Source: Pectobacterium polonicum (GTDB taxonomy: Bacteria; Pseudomonadota; Gammaproteobacteria; Enterobacterales; Enterobacteriaceae). Taken from it: a stretch of 64,000 nt of DNA. Positions 1 through 9,580 of the stretch are shown here, piece by piece. The notes beneath the pieces are model-generated. The model did no database searches and was not told where the DNA came from. It saw only the letters and a list, made by a program, of their open reading frames with translations. The position numbers and the translations under genes were made by a program. Position 1 is the stretch's first letter. Each line of letters opens with the position of its first letter. Where the stretch lies: the NCBI RefSeq assembly GCF_005497185.1, contig NZ_RJTN01000020.1, positions 1-64,000 on the forward strand. The letters run 5' to 3'.

Positions 1-1488
1 AATCTGTAGATATTTTTCAACAACAATTTTAGGTGTGACAGTCACAGGACGTGATGCTGTAACTCCTGAGTAGCGTCCGGTTACGCTCGCTGTCGCAATG
101 CCGGCACCGGTCGCGGTAACAATCCCGTTTGTAACCCCCGCAATCTGAGATTCACTACTCGAGTAATCAACTGGTTCAGTGTAATTCGAGGGCGTAAACG
201 TTATAGCTAGATTGTACGTTTCATCGACTTCTAAACTCGGCACAGCAGAAATAGAAATTGATGTCAGAAATACATATTGATTGAGCGTGACAGTTTGTGT
301 TAATCCCGTGCTAATTGATGCAATGATTGTTTGTGTACCCGTTTGCCCCGCGAGCGCAGTATACAGACCACTGGCGTTAATATTGCCGAGCGACGAGTCG
401 CCGACTGACCATGAGACGGGGTAATCGCTCTGAAATATTGCAGGCAAAACAGCAGCGGAAAATTGCCGCGCTGCTCCGGCATTAACAACTGCCGATTGAG
501 GTGTTAGCACAATAGCTGTGGGAACAGGTACGCCGGGAGTCGAGTCTGCGCGATCTGTTTTTATAATGTACATGAGTGCGAGATTTTTAGGCCTCGTTTC
601 ATCACCGCCGCTGGACTCAGTGTTAGCCGGATCGTAATTATCAAACCCCTGAGCATCATCATTACCCCAGCCATCAATATGCCCACCCCATGTAGAACGC
701 GGGGTTATTCCACCGCCGTGATCGTGTTTTGCAATTGAGTCGTTCTGAATGCTGCCGATCTCTCTATCGAAATCCGGGTCGACAGAGGACCCATTTGCCC
801 AGCCACGGATGAAACGACCCCGCGCGTCTGGCACGCGTCCGCCTGGATATAGTAATGCTAGTTTGGGATTCGCTGCTGTGTCGAACTCCTGACCATTTAG
901 CTCCAGCCAGCCATCGGGCGGAATTACTGACCCCCATTCGCCGATAAACCCAATCGGCAATAAATACGGCGTCAGCGCGGTTTTTAGTTGCTCGTCGAGA
1001 TAGCTAGCGCCGTCGTGCAAGCGGCGGGGTGTGATGATCTGCGTATCTCCTGAACCCTCGATCGCCTCCTGCTCTGTAGCCTCCCGATAAATGAATTCCT
1101 GCCATTTCGTCGCATCAGCACCAGGCACTGACGTGTTGTTGTCAGCGATCGATACATACGATCTAAACGGCTGGTTCGCAGCTGCGCGATAGCGAACTAC
1201 AGCGGCGGAGCTGTACGCAAACGCCACGCCGCCGTTATCAGCGGGAGTGATGTATTCAGGGAACCCGAAAATCTGATACTGCCGCACAGCGTTAGTGATG
1301 GCATACAAAATTGCATTCATCGCCTCACGCTCAACCGGTTTTGCATTCGCGTCTACAGTCGGGTCTTTTGCGTAATCACCGCCCCAACCTGATGGAAATG
1401 AAACCATGCCACTACTCTGTGTTGCGTCGGGTATGGTCTGGCGGTCGCCGCTCTGCGCAAACGGCACGCGAAAGAATTTCTGATCCAT
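1..1488 (-). CDS. Tail fibre / collar-domain protein with Ig-like repeats (C-terminus outside window)
   Basis: An open frame runs from ATG at 1488 through base 1 (496 codons) without a stop, so the protein is cut by the window edge. CTGGAG lies 5 nt before the ATG. The first ~170 residues look like a fibre shaft (start MDQKFFRVPFAQSGD). Residues ~178-235 match the phage tail collar domain (PIGFIGEW, then PPDGWLELNG and GRVPDARGRFIRGW). Residues ~330-496 are Thr/Ser/Val-rich and look like bacterial Ig-like (BIG2) modules, often used for surface binding. It is the last late gene visible and lies 17 nt behind a terminator hairpin. It is probably a receptor-binding fibre or an alternative adhesin. 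Confidence 0.85.
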   Translation of the reverse strand, partial: MDQKFFRVPFAQSGDRQTIPDATQSSGMVSFPSGWGGDYAKDPTVDANAKPVEREAMNAILYAITNAVRQYQIFGFPEYITPADNGGVAFAYSSAAVVRYRAAANQPFRSYVSIADNNTSVPGADATKWQEFIYREATEQEAIEGSGDTQIITPRRLHDGASYLDEQLKTALTPYLLPIGFIGEWGSVIPPDGWLELNGQEFDTAANPKLALLYPGGRVPDARGRFIRGWANGSSVDPDFDREIGSIQNDSIAKHDHGGGITPRSTWGGHIDGWGNDDAQGFDNYDPANTESSGGDETRPKNLALMYIIKTDRADSTPGVPVPTAIVLTPQSAVVNAGAARQFSAAVLPAIFQSDYPVSWSVGDSSLGNINASGLYTALAGQTGTQTIIASISTGLTQTVTLNQYVFLTSISISAVPSLEVDETYNLAITFTPSNYTEPVDYSSSESQIAGVTNGIVTATGAGIATASVTGRYSGVTASRPVTVTPKIVVEKYLQI

Positions 1489-1504
1489 TTGAACTCCAGA
1501 AATG

Positions 1505-1528
1505 AAAAAGGCCGCTGAGTTAGCGGCC
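1505..1528 (-). terminator. Intrinsic terminator between fibre genes
   Basis: On the minus strand a 7-bp stem (GGCCGCT, loop of 5, AGCGGCC) is followed by five T. It lies between the DUF4376 gene and the last fibre gene, 17 nt before that gene's start. Without Q antitermination it should limit expression of the last fibre. Confidence 0.75.
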
Positions 1529-1545
1529 GGATGATGAGGTTTTAT

Positions 1546-2040
1546 TTACAGACTATTTGACGGCCAATCCTCGTCAATCATTTCCGCAGTTAATTCATTC
1601 AGTAACAGTGAATTAACTAATGATTGCTCACGACTGAAACACGATTCAACGTAATCAATGACAGCATCATGCAGAGCGAGAATATCAACCGATGACAACT
1701 CGATGAATTGACCGTCAATAGTTTTCCAGTGAAATGTTTTATTTTCATCACGTAGGCATTTAATCGCCGCGCCGCACAGCATTGTTTTGCTGCGATCTGT
1801 TGTGTGGAATTGATTACCATTAAATGTAATTCCCGCCGTTTCTCTCTCGTAGCGAAATGTCGCAATCGCATCACGCGTTAACTGCTCACTAATAAGCCAA
1901 CCCCACGTATTAATATCCCATGCGTAGATTTCAGGGTGTGGTTCCGGTTTTTTCGGCACCTCAACGTAACCCAGAAACGTTAAATCATCACCGCTGCTGA
2001 CATATTCCATAATATCCAGACGTAACCAGTATCTTAACAT
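1546..2040 (-). CDS. DUF4376-type tail fibre assembly-like protein
   Basis: 164 residues. From about residue 55 onwards (RDAIATFRYERETAGITFNG, then HTTDRSKTMLCGAA) the protein matches DUF4376. This domain is common in small proteins encoded directly after phage tail fibres and thought to act in fibre assembly or as a fibre-tip adaptor. It starts 10 nt after the large fibre gene, so it is likely that fibre's partner. The molecular role is inferred from position. Confidence 0.75.
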   Translation of the reverse strand: MLRYWLRLDIMEYVSSGDDLTFLGYVEVPKKPEPHPEIYAWDINTWGWLISEQLTRDAIATFRYERETAGITFNGNQFHTTDRSKTMLCGAAIKCLRDENKTFHWKTIDGQFIELSSVDILALHDAVIDYVESCFSREQSLVNSLLLNELTAEMIDEDWPSNSL

Positions 2041-2049
2041 TATATTCCC

Positions 2050-4569
2050 CTATGGTATTTGATACGCTAATTTATAATTTCCCGCTGTCATTGTTCGAAA
2101 CGTCATGCTGTCATTTCGCCAACGAATTTCAACCTCGGCAGGATTTTGTAATCTCCACGATGATGTATTGTTCACATTGAGCAATAGTCGATCTATTGCA
2201 GCAACATCTGCTGATGGGTCTGCAATATCAAGCGCGAAAGCAAAGGAAAGCGAGTCCGGCACACCGCTGTTGGATGCAAACAGTTGCGTCCACTGGGCCG
2301 CAGTAATAGCGCCAAACTCAGCAGATGTCATACCGCCGTCGATCAGTTTTATTGCCCCCGCCGTATCAGCTGATAGCGCCCCTACATCAACCCACACATC
2401 GTTCCGCAAGACATGCCAGTTCACTAAATCCCGCGTCACGGCGACACGTACTTTGCCGTTACCCGTCTGCGTTGCTGTTAGCGTTGCAGAATTAATCTGT
2501 GACCATGAATTCGCAGACATTAATGATTTTTGCATCAATATTTGAGAGTACGGCGTTAGTGATATTTTGACACCGCCGCTGTGGGTTGAGATTATTTCAA
2601 TGTTGCTGCCTATGCTGGCACTGCTGGAGATGCCCGCGAAATAAACGCCCTCACTGTTTATTACTGACTCTGTAACCTCCCCTATTATTTCAGTTGGAAT
2701 TCCGTTTTTTATTGTGTAGTTTTTACCACTTGAGTTCAATATAAAACGGCTGGATGTCAGTATTTTCATACTAGACAGCGAAATGTACCTATCTGCCGTT
2801 GATCCATTTTTCGCAGTAACTAACAGTCGGTATATTTTGTATGGAGCGGAACCAGATACGTTATATGATCTAACTACTCCGGCCGCATTATTGTTACTAC
2901 CATTAACACTATGTAGATTATCCCATGTAATTCCATCATTGGTGCCTTGAAAAACCCATGTATTCGGTGAGTTAACGAATTCACTGCTCACCCTGTTTGT
3001 GATTTGATATCCTGTGCATATTGATGGAATTTGTAATTCTACGCTAATCCATTTTGGAGTTGCTGGGGTTGGTACGTTACTCGCGTCAGAAAACCAATTT
3101 GTTGCAATGTTTCCATCAAACAATATCCAGGGCTTTATTTCAACGCCGCCCTCAACAGTATTACCGCTGGATCTAATCGTGTAACCGGCTGGTGTGGTGT
3201 CAGATGTCATTATCGGAACTAGCGATGATGACGGGATTGACATTATGCTGATATTTTTCCCTGCACTGTATGTGTTGTGAGTCCAGAATTGCCCGTTAGC
3301 TGTTAATTGATATTCACCGCCCGTGTACAGCCCTGCCACGCCGTTAAATACCACGGCCTCAGTTGAGTTATAGCTCGTTGAACTCGCAGCATTAAAATCA
3401 TCAACTAAAAACGTAACGTTTGTGGTCCCCGCCTCCTCCTTTAGAGCAAACGCCGCGAGATTAAACGCACTCTGTGTGCTGATGTTAAACGTATGCAACT
3501 GCCCAGCGCCCGCGCCTGGACGATCGACAACAATATAACCAGGCCCGCCGCCAGAACCACCAGATGCACTGATAATTGTTTTCCCATTAACCGGGTTGTA
3601 ACCCAGCGTTACGCCAGTTCCAGCCTCCAGCGATGCGGTAATGAGTTGCTGGGTTTTCTGTGTGTAGTCTGTGATATCTGCTGTCGTGTGAGTATGTACC
3701 GTCGCCGCAGCCCCCATCTGCGCAGGCGTTGGCGTCAGGTTACCGGAACCCAATAGCGACTGCCCAAATAGAGAGCGAATATTGGTACCGGAAACTAATG
3801 CAGCTTGCTTCGCGTTCCACGCTGTTTTTTCAGCAGCGGTGGTAAATTTCCGCGTTGCCGTCTCTGTGATTTTGTCCGCGTCGTAATCGCCGTTTTGTGC
3901 TGCTACTGCGCCAGTTCGACCGAATACAGACGATACGCCGGATACGGTAGCGGATTGCCCAGCAACCCAATTTGCGGACACAGCAGGATTAGAGCCGCCG
4001 TTCAGATAGAACAACTGGTCAATATCGGCCTGCGCGCAAATCGTGAGGTTTGCAGATGACGCCAGCGCCAGCCGCGCGGCTTGGTTTGCTACGACGACAT
4101 AGCGCGATGCGAGCACCGTTAACATTGACGCGGGGATTTTGCCGGACGCATCCAGTTGCAGCCAGCCGTTAGACTGATTCGCCAGCGAGCGCTGAACATA
4201 CCGCGTATCACCCCGCGTCTCGTCAAAATACTGAGAATGCGGATCGAGCGCGGTTAGGTGCGCCGTCATCAGTGAGTCTGCCGTTCCTGCGGCGTCTGCT
4301 CCTGCATCAGCATACGTGACAACAACGTTACCCGTTTTGCCGTTCACTGACATAACCAGACGCGTGGACAGGTTCAGTAAACGGTCGCGTAGCCATTGCG
4401 TGCGGTCAGCCAGCGCTTTCGCCTGCCAGTTTGCGGGATTAATATCTGTTCCGTCATAGCCAAGTACTGGTGTTTCAGTCGTCAGTAATTTAACTACAGG
4501 GGTAAATTCTGCCGTCTCCTGCATGTCCGGCAGATCATCGATGTTGGGGATTTCAACCTGGTCTGACAT
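2050..4569 (-). CDS. Large tail fibre with discoidin-like carbohydrate-binding region
   Basis: About 839 residues. ATG at 4569 is preferred over TTG at 4575 because GAGG sits 6 nt upstream. The N-terminal ~130 residues (IDDLPDMQETAEFTPVV, then NWQAKALADRTQWLRDRLLN) are typical of baseplate-anchored fibres. Middle repeats contain shaft motifs (HTHTTADITDY, FGRTGAVAAQNGDY). Around residues 470-620 a region with NTWVFQGTNDGITWDNL and KIYRLLV resembles F5/8 type C (discoidin) sugar-binding domains. The C-terminal ~120 residues are a separate module. It follows the DUF2612 gene directly and is probably the main receptor-binding fibre. Confidence 0.85.
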   Translation of the reverse strand: MSDQVEIPNIDDLPDMQETAEFTPVVKLLTTETPVLGYDGTDINPANWQAKALADRTQWLRDRLLNLSTRLVMSVNGKTGNVVVTYADAGADAAGTADSLMTAHLTALDPHSQYFDETRGDTRYVQRSLANQSNGWLQLDASGKIPASMLTVLASRYVVVANQAARLALASSANLTICAQADIDQLFYLNGGSNPAVSANWVAGQSATVSGVSSVFGRTGAVAAQNGDYDADKITETATRKFTTAAEKTAWNAKQAALVSGTNIRSLFGQSLLGSGNLTPTPAQMGAAATVHTHTTADITDYTQKTQQLITASLEAGTGVTLGYNPVNGKTIISASGGSGGGPGYIVVDRPGAGAGQLHTFNISTQSAFNLAAFALKEEAGTTNVTFLVDDFNAASSTSYNSTEAVVFNGVAGLYTGGEYQLTANGQFWTHNTYSAGKNISIMSIPSSSLVPIMTSDTTPAGYTIRSSGNTVEGGVEIKPWILFDGNIATNWFSDASNVPTPATPKWISVELQIPSICTGYQITNRVSSEFVNSPNTWVFQGTNDGITWDNLHSVNGSNNNAAGVVRSYNVSGSAPYKIYRLLVTAKNGSTADRYISLSSMKILTSSRFILNSSGKNYTIKNGIPTEIIGEVTESVINSEGVYFAGISSSASIGSNIEIISTHSGGVKISLTPYSQILMQKSLMSANSWSQINSATLTATQTGNGKVRVAVTRDLVNWHVLRNDVWVDVGALSADTAGAIKLIDGGMTSAEFGAITAAQWTQLFASNSGVPDSLSFAFALDIADPSADVAAIDRLLLNVNNTSSWRLQNPAEVEIRWRNDSMTFRTMTAGNYKLAYQIP

Positions 4570-4571
4570 TA

Positions 4572-5480
4572 TCAACCTCTGAATTTCGCACGACCGTTAA
4601 ACGACACGGCTCCGTTAAAAAAAATGTTCGTAATCACCTCGCCGCTCTGCACGTTTTCCCACTCACACAGCGGCGTTAATACTTGAGCGCGGGCGACAAC
4701 AGTGAACTCGTCGAATTGTGGCGTTGTGCTGAATTGGCCGTTATCGTCGGTTACCAGCCGTTCTGTTTCCGTTCTCCCGCCTGCCAGTGTGTAAATCAGC
4801 GTGACATCAATATCTGAAACAACGATCCCCGCCGCAGCCGTTAGCGCACCGGATAGCACACCATCAGCAAACGTCAGGGTTAATTTCAGGTTCGTGTAGA
4901 TCTTGATGCCGTCGCCGTGCCAAAAAGGAGCGCGGAAGTTTGCATAGTGCTGGCCGAATCCAAACGGTTTATATGTGATGACCCGGACATCTTTATTCCC
5001 CCCCCCCTGAGGTCGCGGGATTAGGTCATAGTCCTGAATCAGTTGCTGCGTGCCGATGTCAACGTTGTGAGTAAACCAGATCAGGCGCATTTCCATGTCC
5101 TGCCCGTCAAGCAATCGGGTCGGTTCATTCATGATGTAGCTGGCTGCGAACTGGATTTCGTCAATCGTGGCCACGCTGTTGTTTTTGAAAATTTTCGCCT
5201 TAATCATTCGGCGAAACAGGTCATCATTAACGGGCGCTGGCTGACATGCGGGTGAGAACGTACCGAGCGGTCGCGTGCGGTAACCAACGATGCGACCGCA
5301 GATATCAAGCTGCTCTCCCTCTGCGGTGTCGATATCCAGCATCCGTTGTATTTTATCGGCCTGATCTTCAATGCTGGCCTGAGCGATAGCCGGTAGTATT
5401 TTCAGCCACTCAATTAATTTCGGGGCGTTTTTATATTGCCAATAGGCGCGGCTTAAAGCCTTTTTCGTATGGTCATACAT
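4572..5480 (-). CDS. DUF2612 baseplate wedge protein
   Basis: 302 residues. The N-terminal part (PKLIEWLKILPAIAQASIED, DIDTAEGEQLDICGRIVGY) is the DUF2612 family found next to baseplate J proteins in contractile-tailed phages. It likely links the J-like wedge to the fibre, as gpI does in P2. The stop lies just before the fibre start and the gene start overlaps the J-like gene by 8 nt, showing tight coupling. The last ~100 residues look like a beta-sandwich connector. Confidence 0.85.
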   Translation of the reverse strand: MYDHTKKALSRAYWQYKNAPKLIEWLKILPAIAQASIEDQADKIQRMLDIDTAEGEQLDICGRIVGYRTRPLGTFSPACQPAPVNDDLFRRMIKAKIFKNNSVATIDEIQFAASYIMNEPTRLLDGQDMEMRLIWFTHNVDIGTQQLIQDYDLIPRPQGGGNKDVRVITYKPFGFGQHYANFRAPFWHGDGIKIYTNLKLTLTFADGVLSGALTAAAGIVVSDIDVTLIYTLAGGRTETERLVTDDNGQFSTTPQFDEFTVVARAQVLTPLCEWENVQSGEVITNIFFNGAVSFNGRAKFRG

Positions 5481-6675
5481 AGACCACCTCTATATTTTCT
5501 GCGCTGAAAATACCGAGCTGGTTAAACGCAATATCAACCTGAGCATTCACCGCAGATGCTGCCGACATCCCTACACCGATCGACTGAACAAATCCGCTGC
5601 CAGCGACAATGTAGTTAACTGGGGTATACAACCGCCCCGCCCCAACATCCTCACCAATTCGAAATCCCGTCTTTGCAAATCCGGTTGTTTGCTCAAACCC
5701 GATGTTCGAATACTCAACGATAGAGCGTTTTATTTCGTCATCATCAAATCGCCGATCGCTGGAGATGCTGACGCGAACAAAGATAGGAATAAACTCCGGC
5801 CGGAAAAACGTAGCATTAAACGGGTTTCCGCCTGGCGTAACCGTATCAGTGCTGATTTTGTTCGGGATGCTGCTGTTATAGCGATTCAGCCCGCAGCCGG
5901 GATTTTTCCGTTTCGCGATCGCTGCGACAATATCTGCAGGTTCGCCGCCGTCAATGACGATCGCCAGTGAATGCCCCTCGACGCCATTTTCATCCGGTGC
6001 GGACTCAGTGTTTTCATAAATACGGACCTGTTTCATTCCTTCCAGATTGACCAAAGCCGCATAAATATTGTCGAGCTGGTTATTGCCGGGGAACGCAACA
6101 GACTCATTGCGACGAACGCGAAACGCATTATCTGATTCCTCATCACGTCCGAGCGATGCGGGGTTTGCGTTGGTAACGGCGGTAATGCCACCGATCGGCG
6201 TGGCAATGATAGACAGGTTATTGCTGTTTCCCGCCTGACTGCCAGCGGTTGTGCATGTAACGTTAGCTGTTGCCATGCCGCCGCTGCTGGTTTCCACTGT
6301 GCTATCTGTTGCCCACAGCGTGCCGGTAATCCGATTTCGCACCAGAGTACCGGCAGGAATTTCAACAAGCGGCGTGCCAGTGAATGTCACTGTAACAGTT
6401 GAGAATGTACTATCTCGGCGCGTAATACCCGCGAACGCCGCTATGCGATCGAGCTGTTGCCCAATCGCTGAATTGGGATCGGCTGAGTGATAGGCACTGA
6501 TAATAGCCTCGTCCAAATTCGCCAGTGTTTCACACCATGCAGCGATAATGAGGCCATCCGGCGATTCTGGATTGATATTCCAGCCGTCATCAATATCAAG
6601 ATAGCGCTGGCGCATAACGGCAACATAGCTGTTTAACGTCTGCCCGCTCACGCCATCTTTGGTAATTTCAGCCAT
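5473..6675 (-). CDS. Baseplate J-like protein
   Basis: 400 residues, the usual length for the baseplate J/gp47 family that forms the wedge around the tail hub. Typical stretches are VSGQTLNSYVAVMRQRY, ESPDGLIIAAW and the glycine-rich GGEPADIVAAIAKRKNPGCG. The ATG overlaps the stop of the gp25-like gene (TGATG). Its neighbours (spike, gp25-like, DUF2612) are the expected baseplate set. Confidence 0.93.
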   Translation of the reverse strand: MAEITKDGVSGQTLNSYVAVMRQRYLDIDDGWNINPESPDGLIIAAWCETLANLDEAIISAYHSADPNSAIGQQLDRIAAFAGITRRDSTFSTVTVTFTGTPLVEIPAGTLVRNRITGTLWATDSTVETSSGGMATANVTCTTAGSQAGNSNNLSIIATPIGGITAVTNANPASLGRDEESDNAFRVRRNESVAFPGNNQLDNIYAALVNLEGMKQVRIYENTESAPDENGVEGHSLAIVIDGGEPADIVAAIAKRKNPGCGLNRYNSSIPNKISTDTVTPGGNPFNATFFRPEFIPIFVRVSISSDRRFDDDEIKRSIVEYSNIGFEQTTGFAKTGFRIGEDVGAGRLYTPVNYIVAGSGFVQSIGVGMSAASAVNAQVDIAFNQLGIFSAENIEVVYV

Positions 6676-7025
6676 CAGATAATTTCCTCATCAAACAACA
6701 ATTCAAACTGCTCGTTATTGATGTCCACTAGCGATGCGTAAATTGTGATTTTTCGCGTGGTCTGGTCGATGTTGAACTCAAATCGAGTGAGGCCAATTAC
6801 GCCCGGAGCAGTCAGGATCCGCTGCTTAATACTGGCTGCGGCAATGTCTACCTGTGTTTTACCGAGAATTGATTGAAACCACGGCGTCCCCTCTGCGGCA
6901 TTGAGAAAATATTCACCGAGAAACAACCGCAGCCTCCTGATGATCCCTTGCCGTGTAGCCTCTTTTCCCGTTGCGAAATGTTCGCCGTGCGTGACAATGT
7001 CGCCGTCTATAAAATTACGAATCAT
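6675..7025 (-). CDS. gp25/W-like baseplate wedge protein
   Basis: 116 residues from ATG at 7025 (MIRNFIDGDIVTHGEHFATG). The longer reading to 7079 would translate through a terminator hairpin and has no support. The stretch RRLRLFLGEYFLNAAEGTPW is characteristic of gp25/gpW-like wedge proteins, which bind the J-like protein and help trigger sheath contraction. The ribosome-binding site is weak, and a terminator hairpin lies 14 nt upstream of the start, so its level may be set by antitermination. Confidence 0.8.
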   Translation of the reverse strand: MIRNFIDGDIVTHGEHFATGKEATRQGIIRRLRLFLGEYFLNAAEGTPWFQSILGKTQVDIAAASIKQRILTAPGVIGLTRFEFNIDQTTRKITIYASLVDINNEQFELLFDEEII

Positions 7026-7038
7026 GATTAGCGCCCAT

Positions 7039-7063
7039 AAAAAAGCCCCAGCGATGCCGGGGC
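7039..7063 (-). terminator. Terminator-like hairpin inside baseplate operon
   Basis: The minus strand reads GCCCCGGCATCGCTGGGGC followed by six T. It stands between the spike gene stop (7082) and the next start (7025). A strong intrinsic terminator inside a late operon implies readthrough by Q-modified polymerase. Confidence 0.75.
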
Positions 7064-7081
7064 GTGAATGTGGTTTCAAAC

Positions 7082-7744
7082 TTATTGAGGGCCGTCAGAT
7101 ATCCCACTGCCGCGCTCAACACCTCCGTGCGCGTGATCATCAAACTCAATATCACCAACAGCCAGGCCACCAGTGGTAACCTCTGTCCGTCCATCCAGCG
7201 TTGTTTTGCCGCTGTGCGTTATCCCTTCGGGCGAAACCGTCAACGAAACGCCGCCACATGTCAGGGCTATCCCTCCATCTGTCAGGTGGATGCGCACAGA
7301 GCCGTCACGATTACTCATGCCCACACCGGATGTGGGTAGGTTGGGAATCGCGGTTTTCAGTGACCGATAACCGGGTGAGAAAAACGCATCTGCCGGACTG
7401 CATATCCTCATACTGTGCGGCGCTACCGGCCCCCCCTGATCAAGCCATGCATCTATTGCTCGCTGACTAAAGTGAATCAGCCCCTCAGTTTCTGCGGGTA
7501 ACTCATGAAATACGGACCAGTTGGCAGTACCGGAAAATTGAACAGGCACGTTTTCAATAATTGGGAATGTTTCAAAATTATCCCCATTCCTTTTTTGAAT
7601 CCCGCACTCTATCTGCGCTCTCTGGTTTTTGGGATTGTAGGAAATTATTTTTCCCGGCAAACAGATCATCAGTCGTGAAACGCTGGCAAGTTTTGCAGCC
7701 TCGATAGCTTCATACAGCGGGTTTCCTTGCTGAGTTTTATTCAT
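7082..7744 (-). CDS. Gp138-like baseplate central spike protein
   Basis: 220 residues. The N-terminal half is an OB-fold type domain as in the Gp138 membrane-puncturing spike family (ISYNPKNQRAQIECGIQKRN, PVAPHSMRICSPADAFFSPGY). The C-terminal part is a beta-rich tip with HAH at 204-206 (DDHAHGG). Such HxH motifs bind iron at the apex of phage spikes. It would pierce the outer membrane on contraction. The start overlaps the hub gene (ATGA). Confidence 0.88.
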   Translation of the reverse strand: MNKTQQGNPLYEAIEAAKLASVSRLMICLPGKIISYNPKNQRAQIECGIQKRNGDNFETFPIIENVPVQFSGTANWSVFHELPAETEGLIHFSQRAIDAWLDQGGPVAPHSMRICSPADAFFSPGYRSLKTAIPNLPTSGVGMSNRDGSVRIHLTDGGIALTCGGVSLTVSPEGITHSGKTTLDGRTEVTTGGLAVGDIEFDDHAHGGVERGSGISDGPQ

Positions 7745-8637
7745 AAAGCACCTCGCGCCGATTCAATTCGTAATAGTGCCGATACGGTTGTTTTCCACAA
7801 ATCTCCGTAGAAATCACCCTGATGCATGGTTGATAACACCGCAAATTTCCCAAGGCTACGTTGCCGCCTTGAAGCGTTCCCCTCTCCAACTCTATATATG
7901 TCGCTGAATCCATATGTTTCAAACTCAGAAGCAACATCAACCCAATCCAGAATACGGATACGATGATCTAACTTAACATCCACTTCTATTTGTCCGAGGT
8001 AGATGCGGGGAACCCCCTCCATACCATTATCTGACCGTATGATGTGGGTGATTTTTTCACGAGAATAGCCACTCTTTGCAATTACAATCCGGTTGCTTTC
8101 AAAAAACCACTCAAACCCATATATCCGTTTCAGGTCATTCATTTCATCAACAGATTTTCCTATCCGTGTATCGCCATATATCGCTAGAGGTAGTTGTGAG
8201 AAATCACCAACGATATCGACATCAATACCGAATGTGTTCGCCACATCACGAACAATCTCTATCGGCGGGGTATTATTTCCCCACGTTTTATTAATCGAAA
8301 CCCCTTTCCATTTATCGAAATGAGACCAGCAATAAAACCTTATATATGTAGATACTCCATCCTTTCCGGTTTCAATGTTGTTAATTTGGCCTCTGAATAT
8401 CATTCCCATGTTTCCAGCGTAACCCGCATACAGGAAAATTTCATCATACTCGCGGTAAAGCCGCTGACGGGTTGCTCGAGATATCCCATAGATAGAGATA
8501 TTGGCTGTAGTCTCATGGTTATTCGGCGTTCCAGCCACTGAAAATCTTATTTGCATGGGCGGTTCATAAACTAAATCACTCCCTCCCATGCTGGACTTAA
8601 TGACCAGTTTATAGCTTCTACCAAATATCACACTCAT
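7741..8637 (-). CDS. Baseplate hub protein (gp27/gp44-like)
   Basis: About 298 residues starting at ATG 8637, which overlaps the upstream stop (ATGA); a further upstream start at 8649 is less likely. Features include an N-terminal beta domain (FSVAGTPNNHETTANISIYG) and a middle segment (YGFEWFFESNRIVIAKSGYS) seen in hub proteins that connect tail tube and spike. It lies between the baseplate plug and spike genes. Confidence 0.75.
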   Translation of the reverse strand: MSVIFGRSYKLVIKSSMGGSDLVYEPPMQIRFSVAGTPNNHETTANISIYGISRATRQRLYREYDEIFLYAGYAGNMGMIFRGQINNIETGKDGVSTYIRFYCWSHFDKWKGVSINKTWGNNTPPIEIVRDVANTFGIDVDIVGDFSQLPLAIYGDTRIGKSVDEMNDLKRIYGFEWFFESNRIVIAKSGYSREKITHIIRSDNGMEGVPRIYLGQIEVDVKLDHRIRILDWVDVASEFETYGFSDIYRVGEGNASRRQRSLGKFAVLSTMHQGDFYGDLWKTTVSALLRIESARGAL

Positions 8638-8921
8638 AGTGGATACCACTTCAACTGATTGCTAATACCCAAATTATCAAGCGTAGGAGTTTCACCCTCC
8701 AATATAATTTGGCCGATCTTAGTATTTAGACCTGACAATAAATTAATTCCCGAATGCATTGCCCTACCAAGAACAATAGGATTTTCTTCACGATCATGAA
8801 TATCTACACGGAAGTATTCATATCGCGTCATCCAATTAATGGTGAAGCGCAAATTATGGTTGTTTAGCGTCACAGAGAATTCTTGGGACGCAGTCCTGTT
8901 ATTTAATGGGATTATCTTCAT
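8634..8921 (-). CDS. Baseplate plug protein (Pam3 gp18-like)
   Basis: 95 residues, matching in size and pattern (SQEFSVTLNNHNLRFTINWM, then LGRAMHSGINLLSG) the small baseplate plug family described in short contractile-tailed phages such as cyanophage Pam3. It starts at ATG 8921, overlapping the previous stop. It would close the tail tube above the spike. The family assignment is from memory. Confidence 0.7.
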   Translation of the reverse strand: MKIIPLNNRTASQEFSVTLNNHNLRFTINWMTRYEYFRVDIHDREENPIVLGRAMHSGINLLSGLNTKIGQIILEGETPTLDNLGISNQLKWYPL

Positions 8922-9580
8922 TGTGGTGTCACCTCTCCACGATGAATGGTTGCCTGCCCTTGTGTTGCAGCGGTATCACCAGCAGGCAGATTAGCATTGA
9001 TTGTTTCAGCATCATGATTGCGATCGATAAGTACCAATTGACGCATTTCAACTACCAACTCTAAGCCGCCTTCATTTTCCTTGTTCGTTACCGTTCTGGT
9101 GTTAGTGATAATCATGTTTTTATATGCCGCTTTAGTGCCGATCACATCTATAATCTGGTTTCCCAGTTTATCTGGTGTGCCAGTCTGAATTTCCCTGATC
9201 GCAGCCAATACCGTTTGAGATCGCTTATCACCCGATGGCACAGTTGCTAATCCTATTGATGCTGCAACCCCAGCTAATGCCGCAGCGCCGCCTCCCAGAA
9301 CAGAACCTACAACACCAACGCCCACACCAGCCCCAATACCTGCGATAGTTGAGTATTGCCCTGCTTCTGCCATTAGTGTTTTTACAGGGTTGTCAGATAG
9401 AGCAACCGTCATCGTCACATACAACGGGCGAACCACGGCATTGTCATTGGCTGTTATCGCGTTTTCTAAGGGATACTCACTTACGTCCGTTCGTAACTCG
9501 GTTGATTCCTCAAGAATCGCGTCAAAAAAAAGCCCGCTAATTTGCGGGCGAGTTTTATTAAATATTCCGACGATACTCAT
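8918..9580 (-). CDS. Dit-like distal tail / baseplate initiator protein
   Basis: 220 residues with start overlapping the tape measure stop (ATGA at 9580). N-terminal residues ~12-70 (QISGLFFDAILEESTELRTD, then YPLENAITANDNA) fit the Dit-like N-terminal domain of tail proteins. A glycine/alanine-rich stretch at ~80-112 (IAGIGAGVGVGVVGSVLGGG) looks like a flexible or membrane-active loop. It likely organises the tube-baseplate junction. Confidence 0.65.
   Translation of the reverse strand: MSIVGIFNKTRPQISGLFFDAILEESTELRTDVSEYPLENAITANDNAVVRPLYVTMTVALSDNPVKTLMAEAGQYSTIAGIGAGVGVGVVGSVLGGGAAALAGVAASIGLATVPSGDKRSQTVLAAIREIQTGTPDKLGNQIIDVIGTKAAYKNMIITNTRTVTNKENEGGLELVVEMRQLVLIDRNHDAETINANLPAGDTAATQGQATIHRGEVTPQ

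Noticed and set aside
2105..2545. 146-codon plus-strand frame in the tail fibre gene
   Set aside because: Antisense shadow of the large fibre gene; no start signal.
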